A stretch of 64,000 nucleotides of DNA. Source: an uncultured Collinsella sp. GTDB taxonomy: Bacteria; Actinomycetota; Coriobacteriia; Coriobacteriales; Coriobacteriaceae. Shown here piece after piece: positions 51,731-62,010 of this stretch (its first letter is position 1; every line of letters starts with the position of its first letter). The notes below the pieces were generated by a model, which did no database searches, had not been told where the DNA came from, and worked only from the letters and a program-made list of their open reading frames with translations. The DNA lies in assembly GCA_902491765.1 (NCBI GenBank), contig CABUIY010000006.1:68766-132765 (forward strand), written 5' to 3'. Position numbers and translations under genes: made by a program.

Positions 51731-52996
51731 CTACGAGGTCGGAGCGTTCCTAAATGTATAGTTACCCGGAGAGCGCACATTGATATACGTTACGCCCTCT
51801 ACCTGCGAAAGCAACTTGGTGACTACGCGTTCCTTCTTGACGATATCGTCCGAATCGCCCAGCGACACCTCAATGCCGTTATTGAGGTTTGCCGAGATGG
51901 CTTCGACCGAAGGCGTGGAAATATCCTTGACTTGTCCCAAGAACTCGCTCGAAAAACCACGCACATAATCCAAGCCAGCCTTAACGGCCTTGGAGCTCAC
52001 TGCCTGGCCGGAAACCGGAGCGACATCCGCCGAGACATCAGTCAACAACACCGCGCCATAGTGCTTAGCGAGCGCCAGCGCGGCATCAATGCCGGTCAGG
52101 GTATTTGAGCCCTGCCCCGTCGTGATGACGTTGCCCTGGTCATCCACTTCGACCGACGTCGACAGCGGGGCGATCCAGGTGTCATCATCCCCGATGGCCC
52201 AGGCAAGGTCATCGGAGCTGATATAGGCAATTGCAATGACCTTGCGCTCCATCGGCGTAATGATGAGCGTATGTGGGAACTGACGCTGGACATCCACGCC
52301 CGAGACCCACGGGTTCTGCTTGAGGTCCTCGGTAATCTGGTCGGGATCGACGTTAAAAAGCGACGTTCCCTCGGGCAAATCGATCAGCTGGATAGCATCG
52401 TGCTTCGTCACATGCTCGCTGCCTTGAATCTGAATATCAGTGGCGGCGAACAGGCCGGAGTTGATGACGACGATGGCAACAATGGCAAGTACGGCCAAGG
52501 CTGCCAGGATGCCGCCCGCGATTTTGCCCTTACCTTTAATGGCAGAAGCGACGTCGGTCGTCTTGCTTGCCATGGCACCAAGCGATGACAGAGGATTGAT
52601 GCCCTTTTTTGCCGAAGACGCCTTGGCAGCGGGCACCGATGTCAGTGAACGCGGCTTAGCGCCAGCCAACGTACGGCCGGCATGCGGCGCACGAGCTCCC
52701 AGCGAAGGTCTGGGCGTCGCCATGGGTCGGGAGGTCTTGGTGCCCATCGCCGGCTTGGGCGTCACCGAAGGACGCGGAGCCGGACGACTCGTCTTTTTAG
52801 AAGCGGGGCGTCCTCCCAGCTGCGAGCCGACGACCGGGCGCTTGGCAGGACGAACGGGCCCAACAGACTTGGAGGGCATGGCGGGCTTATGTTGAGGCTG
52901 GGCAGGTGCGCCGGAACGCCCTCCGGCACGGCGGAAGGTTGGTTTCGATGCTCTAGAAGCCGAGGAATTTAACTTCCGGTCTGAGCTCGATGCCAT
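51731..52996 (-). CDS. ftsQ: Cell division protein FtsQ/DivIB with long basic tail
   Basis: A 421-residue bitopic protein. The first 155 residues are disordered and rich in Arg, Lys, Pro, Ser and Ala. One helix (about 158-182) leads to the outside POTRA domain (FAATDIQIQGSEHVTKHDAI) and the FtsQ beta domain. It links FtsL/FtsB with the septal synthase. The tail is much longer than in E. coli FtsQ, though such tails occur in actinobacteria. It overlaps the murB end by 44 bases. Confidence 0.92.
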   Translation of the reverse strand: MASSSDRKLNSSASRASKPTFRRAGGRSGAPAQPQHKPAMPSKSVGPVRPAKRPVVGSQLGGRPASKKTSRPAPRPSVTPKPAMGTKTSRPMATPRPSLGARAPHAGRTLAGAKPRSLTSVPAAKASSAKKGINPLSSLGAMASKTTDVASAIKGKGKIAGGILAALAVLAIVAIVVINSGLFAATDIQIQGSEHVTKHDAIQLIDLPEGTSLFNVDPDQITEDLKQNPWVSGVDVQRQFPHTLIITPMERKVIAIAYISSDDLAWAIGDDDTWIAPLSTSVEVDDQGNVITTGQGSNTLTGIDAALALAKHYGAVLLTDVSADVAPVSGQAVSSKAVKAGLDYVRGFSSEFLGQVKDISTPSVEAISANLNNGIEVSLGDSDDIVKKERVVTKLLSQVEGVTYINVRSPGNYTFRNAPTS

Positions 52997-53864
52997 ACGC
53001 CTCCCTCACCTTTCCGTGCACATGCCTGATAACCGCGGCCACGTCATCGGCCGAGGCGGTTCCGTTATTAACGATAAAATTAGCGTGTACGGGCGAAACT
53101 TCCGCACCGCCAACCGAAAAACCCTTTAATCCACAATCCTCAATCAACTTGCCCACGCTTGCGTCGGGCGGGTTGCGAAAGACCGATCCGCAGGATGCAC
53201 GGCCCATGGGCTGCGTGCGCTTGCGGCGCGTCAGGTACCGCTCCATACGCTCGCGAATGTCGGCCTTGGACGCGGGTTTGAGCTTGAGCACGCACTCGAG
53301 AATGATCTCGTTACGCGGCAAGCTGCACTCGCGATACCCCCAAGCGATCTCGGACCCTGCATAGTGCTTTATACCGGACGCCGGATCAAACGTGACCACG
53401 TCCTCGATAAGAGAGCCGATCCACTCGGTCCGCGTACCTGCGTTCATGGACACGGCGCCGCCGACCGAACCGGGAATACCGACAGCGAACTCAAGGCCCG
53501 AAAGTCCGCGCGACAAGGCATCGTTGACCAAACGCGCGAACATCACGCCCGCACCAACGGTCAGCGTGCAGCCGTCCTCGGCAACAACCGTGCGCTGAAA
53601 CTCACGTCCCAGCGAAATAACGGCGCCGCGATAACCGGCATCGGCAACCAACAGGTTGGACCCCTTGCCGATAATCACCCACGGCACCTGCTCGCGGTCA
53701 AGCACCGCCACGGCGCGACGCAGGGCATGGTAGCTATGGCACGTCACAAAGAGGTCGGCCTTGCCGCCGATACGATAGCTTGTATGGCGTGCAAGACGTT
53801 CGTCCTCGACCACGTCCGTGTCGATCATGCCCGAAAGCGCCATGACGGCGTTAAACAGACCCAT
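52953..53864 (-). CDS. murB: UDP-N-acetylenolpyruvoylglucosamine reductase
   Basis: A 303-residue FAD enzyme that reduces the enolpyruvyl group to make UDP-MurNAc. HTSYRIGGKADL, the flavin-binding IIGKGSNLLVAD and GIPGSVGGAVSMNAG are intact, and SCGSVFRNP holds the catalytic Ser. Five bases after murC; no strong ribosome site at the chosen ATG, so coupling to murC is likely. Confidence 0.96.
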   Translation of the reverse strand: MGLFNAVMALSGMIDTDVVEDERLARHTSYRIGGKADLFVTCHSYHALRRAVAVLDREQVPWVIIGKGSNLLVADAGYRGAVISLGREFQRTVVAEDGCTLTVGAGVMFARLVNDALSRGLSGLEFAVGIPGSVGGAVSMNAGTRTEWIGSLIEDVVTFDPASGIKHYAGSEIAWGYRECSLPRNEIILECVLKLKPASKADIRERMERYLTRRKRTQPMGRASCGSVFRNPPDASVGKLIEDCGLKGFSVGGAEVSPVHANFIVNNGTASADDVAAVIRHVHGKVREAYGIELRPEVKFLGF

Positions 53865-53869
53865 AGGGG

Positions 53870-55288
53870 TTAAGCGTCTTTCTTGGCAGTCAGATACTCG
53901 ATGAACTCGGGGCCGACGGTCGTAACGTCGCCGGCACCCATGGTGAGCAGCAGGTCGCCCTCGCCCACGAGCTTCTCAAGCTCCTGGTTGAGCTCAAGAC
54001 GGCTGGAGCAGTACACGACCTCCTTGCCGGGGTGCTTGGCGCGAACGGTATCTGCGAGCATCTTGGAGGTAACGCCCGGAATCGGCATCTCGCCGGCGGA
54101 GAACACATCGATCAGCAGCAGCTTATCGGCGTTGGCAAAGGCATCGGCAAAGTCATCGCACAGAGCCTGCAGGCGCGAATAGCGGTGCGGCTGGAACACG
54201 ACGTCGACATGCTTGTAGCCCAGCGAAGAGGCAGCAGCGAGCGTCGCCTTGATCTCGGTGGGATGATGGCCGTAATCGTCAACCACCGTGATGCCGTCGA
54301 TATCGCCCACGTGGGTAAAGCGACGGCGGACACCCTCAAAACTCGAAAGTGCCTTAGCGGCGGCGTCGATATCGAGACCCAGAACATGGGCGACGGTCAA
54401 GACGGCCGTGGCGTTGAGCATGTTGTGACGACCGGGGTTGCTCTTAATCTCGACAGCGTGCTCGGTGCCGTCCTCAAAGCGAACGATAAAGTCGCTCTGG
54501 ATGCCCTTGACATCCGGATGCACGCAGACGATGTCGTTGTTCTCGGCAAAGCCATAGGAAAGCACATGACGGCCCGTCGACTTGGCGAGCTCGACCAGAT
54601 GCGGGTCCTCGCCACAAACGATGACGGTGCCGCCCTCGCCCACCAGCCCCATAAACTTGGCAAAGGTGGCCTCGATCTCCTCGATGCCCGAGTAGTGATC
54701 GAGATGGTCGGCCTCGACGTTGGTCACGATGACCACGTTGGGGTTCAGGAACAGGAATGAGCTGTCGGACTCGTCGGCCTCGGCGACAAAGTAGTCACCC
54801 GAGCCGTTCTTGCCGTTGGTGTCGTAGCCCTCGACGATGCCGCCGATCAAAAAGCTGGGGTCCAGACCCATGCGATCGAGCATCGTGGCGCACATCGAAG
54901 ACGTCGTGGTCTTGCCGTGCGTGCCGGCAACGGCGACGGTGGTGTAGCCGTGACCCAGGGCCGAGAGCATCTTGGCGCGAGGCCACACGGGAATACCGAG
55001 CTCGCGGGCACGCACGAGCTCGGGGTTGGACTCGGGAATAGCGGTGGAGACCACAACCACGTCGGGCTTGACCTCGTCGATCGTCGCAGCCTCGTGGCCC
55101 ACGTGGACCTTCACGCCGGCGCGGGTAAGCTGGCGAATATAGCGCGACGTCTTAAGGTCGGAACCGGTAACGGTATAACCGCGCTCGTGCAGGACGAGGG
55201 CGATGCCGCTCATGCCGGCGCCGCCGATACCGATAAAGTGGGCGCTCTTGAACTCGGGCGCGGAGGTTGCAGTCTGGGAATCAGCCAT
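53870..55288 (-). CDS. murC: UDP-N-acetylmuramate--L-alanine ligase
   Basis: A 472-residue ATP-dependent ligase adding L-Ala to UDP-MurNAc. HFIGIGGAGMSGIA at the N-terminus and the P-loop VAGTHGKTTTSS are intact, with the C-terminal DDYGHHPTEIK. The ATG at 55288 has AAGGAG 11 bases upstream, a long but workable spacing; a further ATG nine codons earlier has no site. Confidence 0.97.
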   Translation of the reverse strand: MADSQTATSAPEFKSAHFIGIGGAGMSGIALVLHERGYTVTGSDLKTSRYIRQLTRAGVKVHVGHEAATIDEVKPDVVVVSTAIPESNPELVRARELGIPVWPRAKMLSALGHGYTTVAVAGTHGKTTTSSMCATMLDRMGLDPSFLIGGIVEGYDTNGKNGSGDYFVAEADESDSSFLFLNPNVVIVTNVEADHLDHYSGIEEIEATFAKFMGLVGEGGTVIVCGEDPHLVELAKSTGRHVLSYGFAENNDIVCVHPDVKGIQSDFIVRFEDGTEHAVEIKSNPGRHNMLNATAVLTVAHVLGLDIDAAAKALSSFEGVRRRFTHVGDIDGITVVDDYGHHPTEIKATLAAASSLGYKHVDVVFQPHRYSRLQALCDDFADAFANADKLLLIDVFSAGEMPIPGVTSKMLADTVRAKHPGKEVVYCSSRLELNQELEKLVGEGDLLLTMGAGDVTTVGPEFIEYLTAKKDA

Positions 55289-55385
55289 GTGCTCGTGTAC
55301 TCCTTGCGTAAACACTGCCTGTAACCCGTTAACTGTACCGCACCTACCGCATCCGCGCGAGGGCGACCGGCGATATCCCGTCTAA

Positions 55386-56501
55386 CTAACGCAATCCCTC
55401 TACCGCGTCGGCCAAAAGTGCGGCGGCACGGTCCTGGGCCAAGCCACGCGCCGCCTGGCGCATGGCATCACGCGCCGCAGCGTCATCGATCAGGTGCAGA
55501 AGCTCGTCGGCAAAGGCAGAGGCATCGATATCGGCATCGGCGCATAGCACGCCGGCACCGGCATCGACCAGGTAACGCGCATTCGTGGTCTGGTGGTCGG
55601 CCGTGGCGTGCGGATACGGCACGAGCACCGAGGGCACGGCAAGCGCGGCGATCTCGGCCACGCTCGAGGCACCGGAACGCGAGAGCACCAAATCGGCCGC
55701 GGCCAGCATATCGCCCATGTTGTCGATGTAGGGCTGGACACGATAGCGCTTCGCCTCCTCGGGCGTCAGCGCCAAAGCGCGCTCGGTCTCCTCAAAGCCG
55801 TCGGCACCCGTCGAATGCAAAATATAGAGATTCTCGCGGGTCAGCAGCTCACTCTTGAGCGAGGCAACGCGCTCGTTGAGATGCTGAGCACCGAGCGAAC
55901 CACCAAAGACGAGCAGAAGCGTCGCGTCCTCGGGCACACCGAGCGTCTTGCGACCGCGAGCGCGATCGCCCTCGATCACCGAACGACGCACAGGATTGCC
56001 CGTCATGAGCACATGGTCGGGGTCGCCCTCGCGCTCAAAGACAGCGCGGGCCGCAGGTACCGAAATGCACACGCGGGCGGCATGTGAGTTCATCATCTTG
56101 TTGGCCAGACCCGGAACAGAGTTCTGCTCGTGCAGCAGATACGGAACGCCGGCGTCCTTGCACCAACCCAGCAGCGGGACCTCAACGTAAGCACCAAAGC
56201 CGATAGCGGCATCGGGCTTACCGACCTTCGAGAAGTGACGGGCAAGCGCGCGCTTCGCCTTGTTGACGCGCCACAGCGAGGTCAGCGCCGTCCAGGGACG
56301 GGAGCGATCGAAGCCCGTGACCGTGATGGGCACAAAATCGAATCCGGCCTCGGGAACCAGACGACCCTCGAGTTTGCGCGACTGGCCCACGAACACAACG
56401 TGATGACCGCGGTCACGCAGCTCCTCGGCCATGGCGAGCGCGGGGTTGATATGTCCTGCCGTGCCGCCGGCTGCAATAGCAACGGTCATCTTATCGGTCA
56501 T
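55386..56501 (-). CDS. murG: Lipid II synthase MurG
   Basis: A 371-residue GT28 glycosyltransferase that adds GlcNAc to lipid I on the inner membrane face. The N-terminal AAGGTAGHINPALA G-loop, HEQNSVPGLANK, and the donor-site region SGASSVAEIAALAVPS are intact. AGGG lies six bases before the ATG. It overlaps the ftsW end by 11 bases. Confidence 0.97.
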   Translation of the reverse strand: MTDKMTVAIAAGGTAGHINPALAMAEELRDRGHHVVFVGQSRKLEGRLVPEAGFDFVPITVTGFDRSRPWTALTSLWRVNKAKRALARHFSKVGKPDAAIGFGAYVEVPLLGWCKDAGVPYLLHEQNSVPGLANKMMNSHAARVCISVPAARAVFEREGDPDHVLMTGNPVRRSVIEGDRARGRKTLGVPEDATLLLVFGGSLGAQHLNERVASLKSELLTRENLYILHSTGADGFEETERALALTPEEAKRYRVQPYIDNMGDMLAAADLVLSRSGASSVAEIAALAVPSVLVPYPHATADHQTTNARYLVDAGAGVLCADADIDASAFADELLHLIDDAAARDAMRQAARGLAQDRAAALLADAVEGLR

Positions 56502-58011
56502 GGTAATCCCTTCGTACACGCGGCCCCTGGTCATCGGTGCGCAAACGCGCCGACGGGTCCGAATTCAAATCGATTCGATTATATCCGCCGCCCGCATTGC
56601 GGGGAGTGGGGCGCTGCGGACGACCTTGCGGCGCCGTTCGCTGACGCGGACGGGCTGCCGGCTCGGTCGCAGAGCCATCCAGGACAGTAAAGCCGTTACG
56701 CGAAGATCGCTCGCCGCGCACGTGGGACACGCCGGCGGTACTCTCATCCATAACGGCAAAGCTCTCGCGGCGACGGTCGTACTCATCGCGACGGGCGCTC
56801 TCATACGAAACGCGCAGGATCAGACCGGCGAGCATAAGCGACACGATAATCGACGAGCCGCCGTAGCTAATAAACGGCAGCGGCTTGCCCGTCATGGGAA
56901 ACACATTGAGAATGCCCAGCGCGTTGATCAAAAACTGCACCGCAAGGATGACCGCGGAACCCGATGCCATAAGTGCTCCGCGACGGTCGGTCGCCTGCTC
57001 GGCAATGCGAAACGCCGAGTAGATCAGCATCGCAAACACCAAGAAGAACAGCACGGTTCCGATAAAGCCAACTTCCTCGCCGATGATAGCCAAGATGTAG
57101 TCGTTATGCGCCTCGGGCAAATACGAGTACTTCATGGTGGAGTTGCCGATACCGCGACCGAACAGGCCGCCCGAGGCAAACGCCATGATGGCAAGCGTGG
57201 CCTGATAGCCGTCGCCATATTCGTCTGCCCAAGGATTCCAAGCAACCTCGACACGCGTCATACGATACGGCTCGGCGATAAGGGCGATCGCAATGACGGC
57301 GATGCCGGCAACGACCGTCCAAACGATATATTTGGGGTCCAATCCCGCAAACAACGCCATGCACATGAGGGTAAGCAAGATGATCAGAACGGTGCCAAAA
57401 TCGGGCTGAACAAAGATCAGAAAGAGCGAAATGCCCAGGTAGACGCCCATGTTGCGAAGAAACTCGTTGATGTTGCCGCCGGGCGAAAAGATGCGGTCGA
57501 GCATGATGGCCGAATACGCGATGGCGAACGGCTTTAAAAACTCAGACGGCTGGAACTGAATACCGGCGATGTTGAGCCAGCGCGTGGCGCCACGACTGCC
57601 GCTACCCATAAAGAACACCAGAACCAGTAGCCCTATCATGCCCATGAGGAAGATCCTGAGCACGTCTTCCCCAAACCAACTGTCCGGCAAGATGCGCACG
57701 ATGGCAACCATAGCCAGCACGCCAACTCCGGCAAACGCGGCTTGTCGAAACAGGAAAAACGTCGCCGAACCATTCTCGTGCAGTGCCTCGACCGAAGATG
57801 CCGAGTACACCATCAGCAAGCCAAAGCAAACCAAGCTAAACAGGCAAGCCATAAATATCAAACGGGGGCGCATGATGCGGGCGGGGACGCCGGCAATATA
57901 GCGCTCACCGAACGTCTGCCCGCCGCGTCCGGAACGCGGCGTGCTACGCAGCGAGGAAGCACGGTCCGAGTCGGGCCTCCTCATATCACTTCGGGGGCTC
58001 TCCTCTCTCAC
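56491..58011 (-). CDS. ftsW: Septal peptidoglycan polymerase FtsW (SEDS)
   Basis: A 506-residue SEDS glycosyltransferase with ten membrane helices. GATRWLNIAGIQFQPSE and FISYGGSS are family motifs. The last 90 residues are an Arg/Pro-rich disordered tail (RPRQRTAPQGRPQRP). The 50-residue N-terminus is basic. The start chosen is GTG at 58011 with GGGG six bases upstream; a TTG two codons earlier touches the site. With FtsI it polymerises septal wall. Confidence 0.95.
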   Translation of the reverse strand: MREESPRSDMRRPDSDRASSLRSTPRSGRGGQTFGERYIAGVPARIMRPRLIFMACLFSLVCFGLLMVYSASSVEALHENGSATFFLFRQAAFAGVGVLAMVAIVRILPDSWFGEDVLRIFLMGMIGLLVLVFFMGSGSRGATRWLNIAGIQFQPSEFLKPFAIAYSAIMLDRIFSPGGNINEFLRNMGVYLGISLFLIFVQPDFGTVLIILLTLMCMALFAGLDPKYIVWTVVAGIAVIAIALIAEPYRMTRVEVAWNPWADEYGDGYQATLAIMAFASGGLFGRGIGNSTMKYSYLPEAHNDYILAIIGEEVGFIGTVLFFLVFAMLIYSAFRIAEQATDRRGALMASGSAVILAVQFLINALGILNVFPMTGKPLPFISYGGSSIIVSLMLAGLILRVSYESARRDEYDRRRESFAVMDESTAGVSHVRGERSSRNGFTVLDGSATEPAARPRQRTAPQGRPQRPTPRNAGGGYNRIDLNSDPSARLRTDDQGPRVRRDYHDR

Positions 58012-58020
58012 CGGCAACCC

Positions 58021-59427
58021 CTATTCCGTTTGCGATTTCGCTGCTGCGGCAAGCTGGACAACGTAGTCCTTAAACGCGCGACCGCGCTCCTCGTAGCCCG
58101 AGAACTCGTCAAACGAAGAGCAGGCGGGCGAAAGCAGGATCACGTCGCCGCGGCTCGAGAGTGAGCGGGCAACGTCAACGGCATCGCGCAGATCATCGGC
58201 CTGGGCGATATCCACGTCACCATCGACATCGGCCTCGTCCATAGCGGCGGTAAAGCGCTCGCGCGCATCGCCAAAGCAAACGACCGAGCGCACGTTGTCC
58301 ATAACGACGCGGGCAAAGTCCGCAAGCGGCGTACCCTTATCGTGGCCGCCGAGCAGCAAAATCACATCGTCGTCGGGAAACGCCGTCAGGGCCTTTTCGA
58401 CTGCATCGGTGTTCGTTGCCTTGGAATCGTTGACGTAGCGCACGCCATCGATCTCGCCGCAGGGTTCCACGCGGTGTTCGAGTGGCTGGAACGATGTCAA
58501 ACCGCGGCAAATGCCCTCGGGATCGGCACCGACGGCCAGAGCAGCCGTGGCGGCACATAGGGCATTGATGACATTGTGATGGCCCGAGATCTTGAGCTCG
58601 GACGTGGCGACAAGCTGAGTCTCGACACCCCTCAGGCGCACGACCATCTTACCGTCGCGCACAAAGGCGGCGTCTGCACCCTCGGGCTCGTCAAAAGCGA
58701 CCTTGCAGATACGGCGACCCGGTGTGTAGATGTACTCATCGAACTCATGGATGCCGGCATCCTCGACGTCGATAACCACGAGGTCGTCGTCGACCATATT
58801 CTCGAACAACTTGATCTTGGCAAGCGCATAGTTCTTGTGGCTCTTGTGCCAGCCCAGGTGGTCGGGCGTGATGTTGAGCAGCACCGCCACGCGAGGATGA
58901 AGCTCGGCTGTCGTAGCAATCTGATAACTCGATAGCTCGGCCACAAACCACTCATTGTGTGCGCGGCCGTCGATCTCGTTCACCGGCGGCTCGCCGATAT
59001 TGCCGACGGCCACGCTGGCTTCACCTGCGGCCTTGAGCAGATAATCGGTCAGCGACGTGGTAGTTGTCTTGCCGTTGGTGCCCGTGATGGCGATCCAATT
59101 TTGGGGAGACAGGCGATAGGCAAACTCGGGCTCGCCCATAATCTGAGCGGCATGCTCACGCCCAGCCTTAAAGAAGGCCGAAAACTCCGAGATACCCGGG
59201 CATGTCACGCACACGTCATAGGCACCCTCGACCTGCTCGGTGCCGTAGACAAACGACGCACCCTGCGCCTCGAGCGCACGCGTGGCGTCATTGGGCTCGG
59301 AAGTATCGCCGCCATACACGGTCGTGGCGCTCACGCGCTCGGGGTGAGCCAACGCCCAACGGGCGACATCGAGACCGGATTTACCCTGTCCCAAAACAAG
59401 CAGGCTAAAGACATCAGCAAGAGGCAT
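58021..59427 (-). CDS. murD: UDP-N-acetylmuramoyl-L-alanine--D-glutamate ligase
   Basis: A 468-residue ligase adding D-Glu. The N-terminal LLVLGQGKSGLDVARW, P-loop ITGTNGKTTTTS, and VNDSKATNTDA are intact. The ribosome site is weak (GTGG), suggesting translational coupling to mraY nine bases upstream. Confidence 0.97.
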   Translation of the reverse strand: MPLADVFSLLVLGQGKSGLDVARWALAHPERVSATTVYGGDTSEPNDATRALEAQGASFVYGTEQVEGAYDVCVTCPGISEFSAFFKAGREHAAQIMGEPEFAYRLSPQNWIAITGTNGKTTTTSLTDYLLKAAGEASVAVGNIGEPPVNEIDGRAHNEWFVAELSSYQIATTAELHPRVAVLLNITPDHLGWHKSHKNYALAKIKLFENMVDDDLVVIDVEDAGIHEFDEYIYTPGRRICKVAFDEPEGADAAFVRDGKMVVRLRGVETQLVATSELKISGHHNVINALCAATAALAVGADPEGICRGLTSFQPLEHRVEPCGEIDGVRYVNDSKATNTDAVEKALTAFPDDDVILLLGGHDKGTPLADFARVVMDNVRSVVCFGDARERFTAAMDEADVDGDVDIAQADDLRDAVDVARSLSSRGDVILLSPACSSFDEFSGYEERGRAFKDYVVQLAAAAKSQTE

Positions 59428-59436
59428 GAAAGACCA

Positions 59437-60456
59437 CTATCCCAACTGGAAGAACAGGGCAAGGCCAACGGCACCAAAGGCCGCGGCGATAATCCAAAAA
59501 CGGATAACGACCTTAGTCTCGGCCCAGCCCTTCTTTTCGAAATGATGATGAATGGGCGCCATAAGGAAGACGCGCTTGTGCGTAAAGTGGAAATAGACAA
59601 CCTGGATCATGACCGACAGGGTCTCGACGATAAACAGACCGCCGATGATGAGGGAAACGACTTCGGTGTTGGTCATGATGGAGGTGCAGGCAAAAGCGGC
59701 ACCCAGGGCAAGCGAGCCGGTATCGCCCATAAAGATGCTCGCCGGGTAGCAGTTGAACCACAAAAAGCCCAGGCAGGCACCGGCGCACGCCGTGCAGAAG
59801 ATGGACAGGTTCACGTCACCGTGCAAAAACGCCATAGCGGCCATGGCGAGCATGGCGATCATGGAAGTGCCGCCGGCAAGGCCGTCCAGACCATCGGTCA
59901 GGTTCACAGCATTGGAAAGACCGGCGATCATCAGCCAGCAAAAGACAATGTAGAGCCACGGAAACGAAAGGCCGCAGATGGTGGTCGAAAGAACACCGAG
60001 GTCAATTGTCAGGCCGCCGGGAAAACGAATCTCGGGGGCGACGCCGCACCAATTGACGGCGAGCACGGTAAAAGTGACGCAGATGATGGTCAGGCCGATC
60101 ATCTTGGCGTGAGGCGTCAGGCCGAGCGAGCGACCATGCGTGACGGAGGTCAGGTCGTCGATGAGACCCAGAACGCCGGTGGCCAGTGTGGCAAGCAGCA
60201 CGAGCACGAGCTCGGTGGTGAGCTTGCCCATCAGCAGGCAGGTCAGCGAGATCGCGACAAGGATGATGACACCGCCCATGGTCGGCGTACCCTGTTTAAT
60301 CAAATGACGCTTGGGGCCGTCGGCTCGGACCTGCTGGCCGATACCCTCGACCTTCAGCAGCTTGATCCACCACGGCATAAGCAGCAACGCAATGGCGGCA
60401 GCGATGCCAAGTCCCAAAAAGGCCTGATACGTAGGATACGAGGGATTGCCGAACAT
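59437..60456 (-). CDS. mraY: Phospho-MurNAc-pentapeptide transferase MraY
   Basis: A 339-residue membrane enzyme making lipid I from undecaprenyl phosphate. GTPTMGG and the catalytic DDLTS, then NLTDGLDGLA and the cytoplasmic HHHFE (PIHHHFEKKG) are intact. About ten helices. It starts three bases after murF. Confidence 0.97.
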   Translation of the reverse strand: MFGNPSYPTYQAFLGLGIAAAIALLLMPWWIKLLKVEGIGQQVRADGPKRHLIKQGTPTMGGVIILVAISLTCLLMGKLTTELVLVLLATLATGVLGLIDDLTSVTHGRSLGLTPHAKMIGLTIICVTFTVLAVNWCGVAPEIRFPGGLTIDLGVLSTTICGLSFPWLYIVFCWLMIAGLSNAVNLTDGLDGLAGGTSMIAMLAMAAMAFLHGDVNLSIFCTACAGACLGFLWFNCYPASIFMGDTGSLALGAAFACTSIMTNTEVVSLIIGGLFIVETLSVMIQVVYFHFTHKRVFLMAPIHHHFEKKGWAETKVVIRFWIIAAAFGAVGLALFFQLG

Positions 60457-60459
60457 GGG

Positions 60460-61884
60460 CTAGCACACACCTTCCACAAAGCGGTCGAGCTCAACAAAGC
60501 GGGAACCCTTGACCAGTACAACATCATGTTTTTCAAGCGCGCCGCCCATGCGGTCGAGCACCTGCTGATAATCGGAGAACACTTGGATGCGGTCCTCGTC
60601 CATGCCCATCATTCGCGCGGCATCGGCCATAAGCTGGGCCAGCTCACCACCCACGCACGCCAGCATGTCGAGCTTCTTGGCGGCGGCATAGGCGCCCACG
60701 AGCTCATGCATGCGAGGAGCCTCATCGCCCATCTCGCCCATCTCGCCCAGGATCGCCATACGAGACCCCGTGCACGAAAGCGAGCACAGCAGATCGAGGC
60801 CAGCAGCCATGGATTCGGCACTGGCGTTATAGGAATCGTCGATGATGCGTGCACCGCTCTTGGCGCGCTTGATCTCCTGGCGGTGACCGGTGATCGTGAG
60901 GCCTCTAAAGGCAGCATCGATCTGCTCGGGCGTCACGCCCAGGCGATAGGCAACTGCGGCGGCCTTAACGGCATTTGGGACGGACTGCACGCCGGGGATG
61001 GCAAGCATGGTATCGGTCGTCTCACCCTGGCCAAAATCGAGCGTAAAGACCGGACGGCCTTCGTCATCAACACGAATGTCGCGGGCGCGGACCTCATCAT
61101 CGTCCGAGACGCCGGCCAGCATCACATCGATACCAGCAGGCTGGGCGAACGTATCGCGAATGAACGGCGTAAAGTCGTCCTCACCGCCCAAAACCAGCAG
61201 CGGCAAGAAGTCGCCGGCGGCGCACATACCCTGGACAATCTCGGCCTTAGCGCGGGCGATGTTCTCGCGGCTGCCCAAAATGCCGATGTGAGAGGTACCA
61301 ATCTTGCTCACGATGGCAAGGTTGGGATTGGCGGACTGGGACAGGCGCTCAATCTCGTGGAAATGGTTCATGCCCATCTCGAGCACCAGGACCTCGGTAT
61401 CGGCCGGAGCGGAAAGCACCGTGAGCGGCATGCCGATCAGGTTATTGAAATTGCCCTTGGTGGCCCAGACACGATAGCGCTTGGCGAGCACGGCGGCGAG
61501 CACGTCCTTGGTCGTCGTCTTGCCGATGGAACCGGTAATACCAACGACCAGGCAGCCAAGCTCCAGGCGATACGTGTGCGCCAAACGCAGCAGAAACTCC
61601 TCGGGATCATCGGTCAGCAGGATGGCGCACCCCTTGTCCTGCGCCAGCGAGACCAGCTCGGCCTCGGGCTCACGCGTCATCACGACGGCGCCGGCACCCG
61701 ACTGGACGGCACGGGAAGCAAAATCATTGCCGTCGACGTTTTCACCGGGAAAGGCGACGAAAATCGTCCCTTCCTCGACCTGGCGCGAGTCGATAACGCA
61801 CCCGCGGCATACCCGATCGGCTTCTCCCGTCACGGTTCGGGCCCCTGTTGCGGCCGCGAGGTTGTTGACGGCGATCTCTATCAT
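60460..61884 (-). CDS. murF: UDP-MurNAc-tripeptide--D-Ala-D-Ala ligase
   Basis: A 474-residue ligase finishing the UDP-MurNAc-pentapeptide. P-loop GITGSIGKTTTKD, LEMGMNHFHEIE and IDDSYNASAESM are MurF motifs, and the N-terminal MurE/F fold is present (VIDSRQVEEGTIFVA). GGGGAG lies five bases before the ATG. murE, expected just upstream, is absent. Confidence 0.96.
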   Translation of the reverse strand: MIEIAVNNLAAATGARTVTGEADRVCRGCVIDSRQVEEGTIFVAFPGENVDGNDFASRAVQSGAGAVVMTREPEAELVSLAQDKGCAILLTDDPEEFLLRLAHTYRLELGCLVVGITGSIGKTTTKDVLAAVLAKRYRVWATKGNFNNLIGMPLTVLSAPADTEVLVLEMGMNHFHEIERLSQSANPNLAIVSKIGTSHIGILGSRENIARAKAEIVQGMCAAGDFLPLLVLGGEDDFTPFIRDTFAQPAGIDVMLAGVSDDDEVRARDIRVDDEGRPVFTLDFGQGETTDTMLAIPGVQSVPNAVKAAAVAYRLGVTPEQIDAAFRGLTITGHRQEIKRAKSGARIIDDSYNASAESMAAGLDLLCSLSCTGSRMAILGEMGEMGDEAPRMHELVGAYAAAKKLDMLACVGGELAQLMADAARMMGMDEDRIQVFSDYQQVLDRMGGALEKHDVVLVKGSRFVELDRFVEGVC

Positions 61885-62010
61885 TGCAGCTCCCCTGTAA
61901 ACCTAATAATGCTATCGGCGTATTGTATCCCAGCGCCGCACATGCGTGGTGCAGGGCATGTGAACACCCTCATATGGGACAACAAACCACGCCCCAAAGA
62001 TTGTAACCCC

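Noticed and set aside
50293..51753. A 486-codon plus-strand frame
   Set aside because: Antisense to ftsZ, with no start signal and no recognisable domain.
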